Below are positions 41,198 through 48,689 of a DNA stretch of 51,944 bases, one piece after another (the first letter of the stretch is position 1; each line of letters starts with the position of its first letter). The notes beneath the pieces were generated by a model. It was not told the DNA's origin. It worked only from the letters and a program-made list of their open reading frames with translations, and did no database searches. The stretch is from positions 1-51,944 of the forward strand of contig JAJZAC010000006.1 in the NCBI GenBank assembly GCA_021799615.1. Reading direction: 5' to 3'. The stretch comes from Actinomycetes bacterium (GTDB taxonomy: Bacteria; Actinomycetota; Acidimicrobiia; Acidimicrobiales; RAAP-2). A program made the translations under genes and the position numbers.

Positions 41198-41239
41198 GTA
41201 GCGCGACCACCACGGAGAGTGATGATTCATCGGCGCTAC
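41198..41239. promoter_or_regulatory. Inverted repeat and small palindrome in divergent promoter region
   Basis: GTAGCGC and GCGCTAC flank a 28-base interval that contains GATGATTCATC, itself a 5-bp palindrome with one central base. The site lies between the repeat-protein and GT genes, 29 bases before the GT start. It may be an operator. Confidence 0.4.
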
Positions 41240-41267
41240 GCTGCCGGCAGCCGCAACGACCGGACCC

Positions 41268-42326
41268 ATGCCCCCTGCCGACTCCCCTCCCCGCCTCGTG
41301 CTCGCCTCGCTGGCGACCAGCGTCGCCATGGGGCAGCAGGCCTACGAGCGCAATCTGGCCGCGGCCCTCGGCCGGGTCGCCGGTGACGCCTGGCAGGTCC
41401 GGGAGTGCCCGGTCCATTCCCTTCGCTCCCGTGCCACCACAGGACGACGGCTCCCGCTGCGGGCGGTGGCCGGGCTGCCCGCACCCGCCGCCCGGTGGGC
41501 TGCCCGGCTCACCTACGGGCCTGCGGCGGTGGTGCACCGGCTCGACCTCCGCTTGCCACCGGCTGGTGCGCCCGAGGTCCTCACCGTGCACGACCTGGCC
41601 CCGCTGCACTTCGCCGACGAGGGCGCGCTCCCCCCGGGCTGGCGCCAGTCCGTGCGGCGCGCCGCCGTCGTGGTCGCCCCCTCGGTCTTCGCGGCAGCGG
41701 AGATCGAAGCGGCGACCGGGGTGCGGCCCGTCGTCGTCCACCATGGCGCCGACCGGGACCTGGCGGAGGCCGAACCGCTCGGCCGCGTCGAACTGGCCGC
41801 GCTCGGTATCCGGCATCCCTACGTCCTCCACGCCGGCGGATCGACGGCCCGGAAGAACCTGGCTGGCCTGGCCGAGGCGTGGAGGGCTGTCCACCGGTCC
41901 CGGCCCGACTGCATGCTCGTCCTGTGCGGGCCGGCCGACGCCCGCCGGGACGCGCTGTTCGCCGGTGTCGGCGGCACGGTGCGCCCGGGCCATCTGCCCC
42001 GGTCCACCCTGGCCGGCCTCCGCCGCGGCGCGGCCCTGGTCGTCGTACCGTCCACCTACGAGGGGTTCGGGCTGCCGGCGCTCGAGGCCATGACGGCCGG
42101 GGTACCGGTCGTGGCTGCCGCCCGTGGCGCCCTCCCGGAGATCGTCGGCGACGCCGGACTGCTGGTCGAGCCGACGGGACCGGCGTTGGCCGACGGGATC
42201 CTGGCCGCCCTGAGCGATCCGGCGGTGGGTGCGCGGGCGGCCCGCAACCGCGATCGGGCCCGGAGCCGGACGTGGGACGACGTCGCCACCGACCATCTGG
42301 CGCTGTACCGCCGCGCCCTGGCGTGA
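41268..42326 (+). CDS. Glycosyltransferase family 4 protein (mannosyltransferase-like)
   Basis: This 352-residue enzyme has a variable N-terminal half (VLASLATSVAMGQQAYERNL) with the conserved EVLTVHDLAPLHF. Its strong C-terminal GT4 block has YVLHAGGSTARKNLAGLAEAW, MLVLCGPADARRD, RPGHLPRSTLAGLRRGA and the STYEGFGLPALEAMTAGVPV donor-site signature. It opens the exporter gene group and is followed 42 bases later by the ABC ATPase. The sugar is unknown. Confidence 0.88.
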   Translation: MPPADSPPRLVLASLATSVAMGQQAYERNLAAALGRVAGDAWQVRECPVHSLRSRATTGRRLPLRAVAGLPAPAARWAARLTYGPAAVVHRLDLRLPPAGAPEVLTVHDLAPLHFADEGALPPGWRQSVRRAAVVVAPSVFAAAEIEAATGVRPVVVHHGADRDLAEAEPLGRVELAALGIRHPYVLHAGGSTARKNLAGLAEAWRAVHRSRPDCMLVLCGPADARRDALFAGVGGTVRPGHLPRSTLAGLRRGAALVVVPSTYEGFGLPALEAMTAGVPVVAAARGALPEIVGDAGLLVEPTGPALADGILAALSDPAVGARAARNRDRARSRTWDDVATDHLALYRRALA

Positions 42327-42368
42327 ACCTGCCCTCCCATCATCGGGGGCCCCGGCCGCCCGGGTAGC

Positions 42369-43652
42369 ATGACGGCGGCCGGGAAGCCGAACGGTGGCGA
42401 CCAGCCGCAGATCCTGGAGCCCCCGCCGAGAGCCCCGATGCAACCGTCCCCCGCCGTCACCGTCACAGGTCTTTCCAAGTCGTACCGGATCGCCCACCAT
42501 GCCGACGCGCCGGTCACCGCCACCGAGGCGCTCCTGGCCCGCGTGCGCCACCCGTTCACCCGCATGGAGCGCGAGACGTTCGACGCCCTCCGGGACGTGT
42601 CTTTCGAGATCCCCTGGGGTTCGGTCGTCGGCCTCATCGGTCGCAACGGCGCCGGCAAGTCCACACTGCTCAAGATCCTCACCCGCGTCACCGCCCCCAC
42701 CTCCGGCCGGATCGTCATGGGTGGCCGGGTGGGCAGCCTCCTCGAGATCGGGACCGGCTTCCATCCGGAGCTCACCGGCAGAGAGAACGTCTACCTGAAC
42801 GGCACCCTCCTCGGCATGCGACGGTCCGAGATCCGCTCGCGTTTCGACGACATCGTGACCTTCGCCGGCGTCGAGCGGTTCCTCGACACCCAGGTGAAGC
42901 GGTACAGCACCGGGATGTACGTGCGCCTCGCCTTCGCCGTGGCCGCCCATCTCGAGTCCGAGGTCATGGCCGTCGACGAGGTGCTGGCCGTGGGCGACGC
43001 CGACTTCCAGGCCAAGTGCCTGGAGAAGTTGCGCGAGGTCGCCCGGGGCGGGCGGACGGTCCTCCTGGTCAGCCACCAGGCGCAGACCATCGTCGACCTG
43101 TGCGACTCGGCCCTCTACCTCGAGCGGGGCAGCCTCCGCTACCAGGGGGCGGTCGACGGTGCCCTGGAGGAGTACCGGAACAGCTACCGCCGCATCCGCG
43201 ACGCGGGCCTCGACGCCTCGACCAGGCCCGGCAGCGGCGAGGTGCGCTTCACGTCGGTGCGGGCCGAACGCGACCTCTACGCGGCATCCGACGAGAAGGT
43301 GGTCCACCTCGAGGTGTCGGCCAATCCCGAACTGGCCGGCCGGTACTGGCTGGTGGCCCACGTACTCGACGACCTGGGCACCATCGTGGCCCAGTGCGAT
43401 TCGCGGGTGCTCGGGTTCTGGCTGGAACCCGACCGGCCGGCGACGTGCGAGCTCCGGTTGCGCACGCCGTGGCTGAAGCCGGGCAGCTACACCGTGGACG
43501 CCTTCGCCGTGCGGGCCAGCGACCGCATCGACGTCTGGCAGGCCGCCACGCACTTCGACGTCCTCCCCGACCCCCCGTACCCGGTGGCCACCTCCTCGGA
43601 GGCCACCGACCGCGGCGTGGTGTTCGCCGACTTCACCTACGAACGATGCTGA
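42369..43652 (+). CDS. Polysaccharide ABC exporter ATP-binding protein (Wzt/TagH-type)
   Basis: This 427-residue protein has Walker A (IGRNGAGKSTLL), then YSTGMYVRLAFAVA as the ABC signature and EVMAVDEVLAVGD as Walker B, followed by the H-loop VSHQAQTI. An additional C-terminal domain of about 170 residues resembles the Wzt carbohydrate-binding domain and may recognise the finished polymer. The overlapping permease ATG at 43646 indicates coupled translation. Confidence 0.92.
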   Translation: MTAAGKPNGGDQPQILEPPPRAPMQPSPAVTVTGLSKSYRIAHHADAPVTATEALLARVRHPFTRMERETFDALRDVSFEIPWGSVVGLIGRNGAGKSTLLKILTRVTAPTSGRIVMGGRVGSLLEIGTGFHPELTGRENVYLNGTLLGMRRSEIRSRFDDIVTFAGVERFLDTQVKRYSTGMYVRLAFAVAAHLESEVMAVDEVLAVGDADFQAKCLEKLREVARGGRTVLLVSHQAQTIVDLCDSALYLERGSLRYQGAVDGALEEYRNSYRRIRDAGLDASTRPGSGEVRFTSVRAERDLYAASDEKVVHLEVSANPELAGRYWLVAHVLDDLGTIVAQCDSRVLGFWLEPDRPATCELRLRTPWLKPGSYTVDAFAVRASDRIDVWQAATHFDVLPDPPYPVATSSEATDRGVVFADFTYERC

Positions 43653-44521
43653 CGCCCCCCGCCGAGTCGTCCGGCACCCAGCACCCCGGACCGCCCGATG
43701 GCGCCCGCCCGGTGGTGATCGTCCCCCCGGGGCGCTGGTCCCTGCCCCGCTTCGGCCAGTTGTGGGAGAGCCGGGAGGTCTTCCTCCGCTTCGGCGCCCG
43801 GGACCTCACCCTCCGCTACCGGCAGACGGCACTCGGGATCATCTGGGTCGTCCTCCAACCGCTCCTGACCGCCGGTGTCTTCACCCTCGTCTTCGGTTCG
43901 GTGGCCAAGCTGCCCCACGGCACGGTCCCCTACTTCCTCCTCAGCTACGCCGGCATGCTGGCCTGGAACGTCTTCTCCGGCATCGTCTCGCGAGGGACGG
44001 GCTCCCTCGTGACCAACGCCAGCCTCGTGTCCAAGGTCTACTTCCCCCGCGTGCTCGTCCCCCTGTCCACCGCCTACGCCGTCGTCGTCGACTTCGCCAT
44101 CGCCCTGGTGCTCATGGCGGTGCTGCTCGCCGGCTACGGCGTGAACCCCGGGTGGGCGGTACTGGCCCTTCCCGTGTGGGTCGTGCTCCTCGTCCTGCTG
44201 GCGTCGGGCGTCACGGTGATCACCGCCGGGCTCACCGTGCGCTACCGCGACATGCAGTACATCGTCCCGTTCGTGCTCCAGCTCCTCCTCTACGCCAGTC
44301 CCATCGCCTACTCGCCGGCGGCGGTGCCGGCCCGGTACCACCTCCTCTTCGACCTCAACCCACTGGCGTGGATCCTCCAGGAGTTCCGGTGGTCGCTCAT
44401 CCGCCAACCGCTGCCCCCGGCGTGGCAGCTGGCCGCATCGGCTGCGGTCTCGGTCGGCGTGTTCGTCGGCGGCATGTTCGTCTTCGAGCGCATGGAGCGC
44501 GGCTTCGCCGACGTGATCTGA
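43646..44521 (+). CDS. Polysaccharide ABC exporter permease (Wzm/TagG-type)
   Basis: This 291-residue membrane protein starts with the WESREVFLRFGARDLTLRYRQTALGIIWVVLQP segment typical of Wzm/TagG permeases. Six hydrophobic helices include YFLLSYAGMLAWNVFSG and VWVVLLVLLASGVTVITAG. It should form the channel for a lipid-linked polysaccharide, powered by the adjacent ATPase. The track ORF begins 630 bases earlier through the ATPase gene; the true start is the ATG at 43646, a 7-base overlap with the ATPase stop. The gene is convergent with the GT2/ATP-grasp gene. Confidence 0.9.
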   Translation: MLTPPAESSGTQHPGPPDGARPVVIVPPGRWSLPRFGQLWESREVFLRFGARDLTLRYRQTALGIIWVVLQPLLTAGVFTLVFGSVAKLPHGTVPYFLLSYAGMLAWNVFSGIVSRGTGSLVTNASLVSKVYFPRVLVPLSTAYAVVVDFAIALVLMAVLLAGYGVNPGWAVLALPVWVVLLVLLASGVTVITAGLTVRYRDMQYIVPFVLQLLLYASPIAYSPAAVPARYHLLFDLNPLAWILQEFRWSLIRQPLPPAWQLAASAAVSVGVFVGGMFVFERMERGFADVI

Positions 44522-44533
44522 GCGGTCCCGACC

Positions 44534-44556
44534 CCGGCCGCCGGTGCACGGGCCGG
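44534..44556. terminator. Possible bidirectional terminator hairpin
   Basis: CCGGCC pairs with GGCCGG across an 11-base loop in the 48-base gap between convergent genes. It has no T-tract, so this is a positional guess. Confidence 0.35.
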
Positions 44557-44569
44557 CGACGGAACGGCG

Positions 44570-46726
44570 TCAGCGCCCCGCTGCCCGCCGGTCCCGGCGC
44601 CCCAGTGCCCGCCGGTCGAGGGCGGTGCGCAGGCGGACGGACGCCTCGTAGGCCAGGCACCCCGTGCCGAGGACGCGCCAGTACGGGAACCACCAGCGGG
44701 CGACCCGGACGGGTGCACTCCACCGGGGCCCGTCGGACACCACGTCGTCCCACGCCCCCGGCAGCGCGTCGGCACGGGCGCCGAGCGCGGGGACCACGGG
44801 ATCGGGCAGGGGGTCACCGGCCACCCAGGCCGCGTACACGTCGGCCACGTTCCCGCCCGCCATCGCCGACACCGACACCGACCCCCACACCCGCGGGTTC
44901 ACGTCGTGGACCCAGTACCGGTCGTCGGCGTCGCGCAGGATGCCCGCGTTGAACAGGCCCTCGAGCCCGGTGGCCTCCACCACCCCCTGGGCGATGCGGT
45001 CGAACACCGGACCCTGCAGGTACGCCAACCGCCGGGCTGGGCCGAGCGACCGCACGGCCTCGACGATGCGGTAGCCGACGTGCCAGCACAGGCGCGATCC
45101 GTCCGACATTCCGGCGACCTGGAAGGACTCCCCCTCGACGAAGCGCTCCACGTACCACTCCTCGGGGCGTTCCAGCGCGCCCACCACGGCACGCAGCTCG
45201 TCCAGGCCGTCCACCATCACCACCGACTCACCGCCGGCACCGACCCGAGCCTTCACCACCAGGCGCGGACCGAGCTCGCCCACCACCCGCGCCAGGTCGG
45301 TGTCCGGCAACGCCACCGCTGACGGGACGTCCAGGCCGGCGGCGGTGAGGGCCCTCGACACCTCGAGCTTGTCCATCAGCTCCCGTCGCCGGAGGAAGCG
45401 CCGGCGGCAGGCGGGCGTGACCGCGGCCAGCAATGCCGGTCCCACCCCGCCGACCAGTGGCTCGGCCACGTGGAGGTCGACCACGCGCTCCCCGGCCAGG
45501 ACGCCGGCGGCGCTCTCGATCTCGTCGAGCGAACCCACCTCGACGGTGGCGTCCCAGCACCAGCGGGTGCCGATCCGGCTGGGAGGTCGGGTGGTGACAC
45601 GGACCGCCCGGACCCCTCGCCGGCGCAGGAGGACGGCGAGGTGGACGAAGGACGTCCAGGCGAACTCGTCGACGAAGACGACGGTAGGCGGCCGGGTGGG
45701 CGGCTCCGCCGCCGGCACCACCGGTGGCCGCACCGGGCCCGGATGCCCCCGCCGGGCGGCGACCGCCCGTTCGGCGACGGCCGCCGCTCCCCCGGCTGCC
45801 AGCCCGGCGGCCGCTGCCCCCGCTCTCGACAGCCGGCCGGCCACGGCCCGGACCCGTCGGCGCCCGCGTGGCGGCGGATCGGGGCGCTCCCCGGCCAGCA
45901 GCCGGGCCACCTCACCAACGCCCACCCGCAGATAGCGCCGGAGCACCGGCGACACGAGACCGAAGTTGCGGGCCAGCAGGACGACGTGGTTCCGCTGTGC
46001 GAAGTACGCGTAGCGCGTGTCGAACCGGCGGCCCCGGGCGTAGGGACCGGCCACGTGGACCACCGCCGCCGAGGGGGTGAAGACGAGGCGCCAACCGGCG
46101 GCGCGCACCCGGAGGGCGATGTCCGTCTCCTCCCGCAGGCACGTGCCGGGGAAGCCGTCACGGATCCCACCCAGCCCGACGAGCACGTCGCGCCGAAAGG
46201 ACATGTTGGCCCCCAGCAGGTGGTCGACCTCGACCGGGCCGGGCGGTCGGGCGGCGAAGAACCCGGTGAGGGTGCCGTCGCGCCGGAGCCGCCCGATACG
46301 GTCCGTCCCCTCGTCCTCCTCGCCGGGATTGCCGTTGGCGGCGCGCCCGCCGACACCGCCGACGCCGGGACCGTAGGCGGCCAGGAGCTCCGCCAGCCAG
46401 GTGGGCTCGGCATAGGCGTCGTCGTCGAGGAAGGCCACCACGTCGCCGGTGGCGTGTTCCAGGCCGAGGTTGCGGGCCGTCGCCGTCGTCCCCGGGCCCC
46501 GCCGGTTGCGCAGGTAGACCACGCCAGGGAACTCGGCGGTCACGACGGCCTCGGTGTCGTCGTCGACCGAGGAGTCGACCACGATGGTCTCCACCGGCGC
46601 CACCGTCTGGGCGGCGACGTGGGTGAGGCAGGTACGCACGTGGTCCGGGCGCCGGTAGGTGACGATCACGACGGATGCCAACACCGGCGGCGCCGGGTCC
46701 GCTGGCGCCGCCCTCACGTCCTCCAT
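44570..46726 (-). CDS. Fusion of GT2 glycosyltransferase and ATP-grasp ligase
   Basis: This protein of about 718 residues has an N-terminal GT2 domain (about 15-250) with VIVTYRRPDHVRTCL, FLDDDAYAEPTW (DxD metal site) and LREETDIALRVRAAGW. A basic/Ala-rich linker (about 285-340) leads to a C-terminal ATP-grasp domain (about 450-650). That domain starts MDKLEVSRALTAAGLDVPSA, with VVKARVGAGGESV, YVERFVEGESFQVAGM and a metal-binding HDVNPRVWGS. GT2 transfers a sugar; ATP-grasp usually joins an amino acid or carboxylate. The fusion could add an amino acid to a glycan. The start ATG at 46726 lies 20 bases after the hydrolase gene's stop. Confidence 0.85.
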   Translation of the reverse strand: MEDVRAAPADPAPPVLASVVIVTYRRPDHVRTCLTHVAAQTVAPVETIVVDSSVDDDTEAVVTAEFPGVVYLRNRRGPGTTATARNLGLEHATGDVVAFLDDDAYAEPTWLAELLAAYGPGVGGVGGRAANGNPGEEDEGTDRIGRLRRDGTLTGFFAARPPGPVEVDHLLGANMSFRRDVLVGLGGIRDGFPGTCLREETDIALRVRAAGWRLVFTPSAAVVHVAGPYARGRRFDTRYAYFAQRNHVVLLARNFGLVSPVLRRYLRVGVGEVARLLAGERPDPPPRGRRRVRAVAGRLSRAGAAAAGLAAGGAAAVAERAVAARRGHPGPVRPPVVPAAEPPTRPPTVVFVDEFAWTSFVHLAVLLRRRGVRAVRVTTRPPSRIGTRWCWDATVEVGSLDEIESAAGVLAGERVVDLHVAEPLVGGVGPALLAAVTPACRRRFLRRRELMDKLEVSRALTAAGLDVPSAVALPDTDLARVVGELGPRLVVKARVGAGGESVVMVDGLDELRAVVGALERPEEWYVERFVEGESFQVAGMSDGSRLCWHVGYRIVEAVRSLGPARRLAYLQGPVFDRIAQGVVEATGLEGLFNAGILRDADDRYWVHDVNPRVWGSVSVSAMAGGNVADVYAAWVAGDPLPDPVVPALGARADALPGAWDDVVSDGPRWSAPVRVARWWFPYWRVLGTGCLAYEASVRLRTALDRRALGRRDRRAAGR

Positions 46727-46746
46727 GACCGTCCGTCCACGGCGCG

Positions 46747-48498
46747 TCACGCTCCCGGCGGGGCAAACCGCTCCCGCACGTGGGCGTCGAGGAGGGCGGC
46801 GGCACGCTCGCGGCCGTCGCGGATCAGCAGGCTGTGGTCCATGTCCTCGACCACGGTCAGCGTGAAGCGCCCGGTCCGTCGCAGCCGGCGCTCGCCGAAC
46901 CACCGCCAGTAGGCGACCTCGCGCAGGGGTCGGACCTCGTCCTCGCCCGACACGACGAACGTGTCGACACCGGCCCGCACCCCGCGGGCGACCACGGCCA
47001 TCGGCGCCCACCCCACCACCACCTGCCGGACGGTGCGCCAGATCCACCACGCGGTGCGACCGTGCTTGCGGGCGAGCCGGACGAGTGGCATGGGCAGGGT
47101 CATGAACGCCTGCCGTCGGGAGTCGGCCAGCCCGGACTCCTTGTGCATCGACGTGGAGGACACGGCGGCGTTGATCGTGCAGACACCACGAGCACCCAGG
47201 GTCAGCGCCGTCTCGAGGGCGCCGTAGCCACCCGAGCACAACCCGACGAGAACGACGTCGGAGGGGTCGTCGGGGGACACCGACCGCACGGCGTCGGGCA
47301 GGTCGTCGAGCCACTGCCGGGCGTAGGTCACGTTCTCGCGCTGACCGGGATGGACGGGGCTGTCCCCCACGCCCGTCAGGTCGAACCGGAGGCAGGACAG
47401 CCCGGCCCCGGCCCATCGGCGGGCCAGCTCCACCCACTGACGGCCGGGACCGATGTGGTGCTCGGTGGCCACGTTCACGAAGACCACCCAGGGCCGCGAC
47501 CCCCCGCCCACCGGTTCGGTCACGATCCCGAACATGCCGACGGACGCGAGACGGACGACCCGCTCGTGGACCGGACGACCTCCCTCGCCGGTGGCAACCA
47601 GCACCCCGTCGGGGCCGACGGGCATGTGCCAGGGGCGCCGGTCCTCCGGTGCCCGGGACCCCAACCACGTGCCCACCGTGGCCAGCGCCTCCCACGGGAC
47701 GGCGGCGTCCAACGGAGGGACGTCCAGGAGGTCGGCCTGTCCGGCCGCCACCTCCCACGCCACCCCGGAGCCGTCCTCCAGACCCGGCGTGCGGGCGAGC
47801 AGCCGGCGGCGCGTGGCGCGGTCCTCACGGGTGAGGACCAGCGTGGCCGGCACGGTGTCACGCAGTCGAGCCAGGTCCAGCCGGCACCCCTCCAGGGCGG
47901 CGACCGTGGCCTCGTCGTACCAGTACCCCGGGGTGTCAGCCCCCGTCGGCGACGGCAGGCGACCGTCGAAGAGCCGCACGAGCAGTGCCTGCTGGTGGCG
48001 GAGGAACTCCCGCCCGTCGAGGCAGGGATCCCACAGGACGCACGCATCGGGGGGTGCCTCGGACGCGACGGCGGCGACCGACGCCAGCACCGCGCCCATC
48101 CGCATCCCCACGAGCGCCGTCCACCCGGGCGACGCCTGGCGCACCAGGTCCAACGCCGCGTGCACCCCGGCGATCCAGGCCCCGAGGCGATCCGGATCGG
48201 TGGGCAGCCCGGCCGAGTCGCCGGTGCCGTCGTAGGCGAACCGGAGGGAGACGAACCCGTGCGCCGCCAGCGACTCCGCCACCTTCCGAAAGGTCCGGTA
48301 GGTCATCCGCTCCTCGTCGCCGAGGGGCGGGCACAGCACCACCGCGCCCCGGGCCTCACCGGACGCGGGCCCGGTGAGCCAACCGAACAGCGGTCGCTCA
48401 CCGGGGCCGAACCACACCGGCTCGGCCCGCACCAACTCGCCGTCGCCGACCTTGTCCACCACCGCGGCCACCGTCTCGAGCCCCTCTCTCCACTCCAT
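46747..48498 (-). CDS. Tandem alpha/beta hydrolase with unusual nucleophile sites
   Basis: This 583-residue protein has two alpha/beta hydrolase domains. Domain 1 (about 30-290) starts with AVVLCPPLGDEERMTYRTFRKVAESLAAHG and its elbow reads GMRMG, with Arg where the nucleophile belongs, so it is probably inactive. Domain 2 (about 320-580) has FVNVATEHHIGPGRQ, an elbow GLCSGGYGAL (Cys in the nucleophile position), acid SGEDEVRP and His in EDMDHSLL. This resembles the hydrolases that accompany exosortase and exopolysaccharide loci. The start is the ATG at 48498, preceded by a G-run; the 20 residues before it look non-coding. It shares a promoter region with the surface glycosidase. Confidence 0.75.
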   Translation of the reverse strand: MEWREGLETVAAVVDKVGDGELVRAEPVWFGPGERPLFGWLTGPASGEARGAVVLCPPLGDEERMTYRTFRKVAESLAAHGFVSLRFAYDGTGDSAGLPTDPDRLGAWIAGVHAALDLVRQASPGWTALVGMRMGAVLASVAAVASEAPPDACVLWDPCLDGREFLRHQQALLVRLFDGRLPSPTGADTPGYWYDEATVAALEGCRLDLARLRDTVPATLVLTREDRATRRRLLARTPGLEDGSGVAWEVAAGQADLLDVPPLDAAVPWEALATVGTWLGSRAPEDRRPWHMPVGPDGVLVATGEGGRPVHERVVRLASVGMFGIVTEPVGGGSRPWVVFVNVATEHHIGPGRQWVELARRWAGAGLSCLRFDLTGVGDSPVHPGQRENVTYARQWLDDLPDAVRSVSPDDPSDVVLVGLCSGGYGALETALTLGARGVCTINAAVSSTSMHKESGLADSRRQAFMTLPMPLVRLARKHGRTAWWIWRTVRQVVVGWAPMAVVARGVRAGVDTFVVSGEDEVRPLREVAYWRWFGERRLRRTGRFTLTVVEDMDHSLLIRDGRERAAALLDAHVRERFAPPGA

Positions 48499-48645
48499 CG
48501 TCCCCCCGGCACGCGGCCGTCGCCCACCACCATGCACCGGCGCGGGCGGCCTCGTCATCCCGGGTCTCCATTGTCCCAGGTCGGGAACGAACGCCGGCGC
48601 GGCTTTCGCAACAATCCCACTCTCCGTCTTCAGGCCACTTCGTTG

Positions 48646-48687
48646 CGTGCCGATAGCTGGGCAAGCACCCCGATTCGGAAAGGCACG
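48646..48687 (+). promoter_or_regulatory. Leader hairpin covering the ribosome-binding site of the surface glycosidase
   Basis: CGTGCC at the left arm pairs exactly with GGCACG at the right arm, which ends 2 bases before the start codon and includes part of the GGAAAGG ribosome-binding site. A competing fold pairs CCGA with TCGG and would leave AAAGG unpaired. Two alternative states are possible, suggesting control of translation. Confidence 0.4.
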
Positions 48688-48689
48688 TC

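Noticed and set aside
40147-43553. Very long minus-strand ORF 40365..43553
   Set aside because: It is antisense to the GT4 and ABC ATPase genes, with a composition (repeating Gly/Ala/Arg/His) typical of shadow frames in GC-rich DNA. The plus-strand proteins have clear family motifs.
48646-48687. Resemblance of GGGCAAGC..ATTCGGAAAGG to a c-di-GMP-I (GEMM) riboswitch core
   Set aside because: The expected GNRA-capped P2 and the following GGGACGCAAAG and P3 segments are missing, and the start codon comes immediately after. I keep only the hairpin observation.
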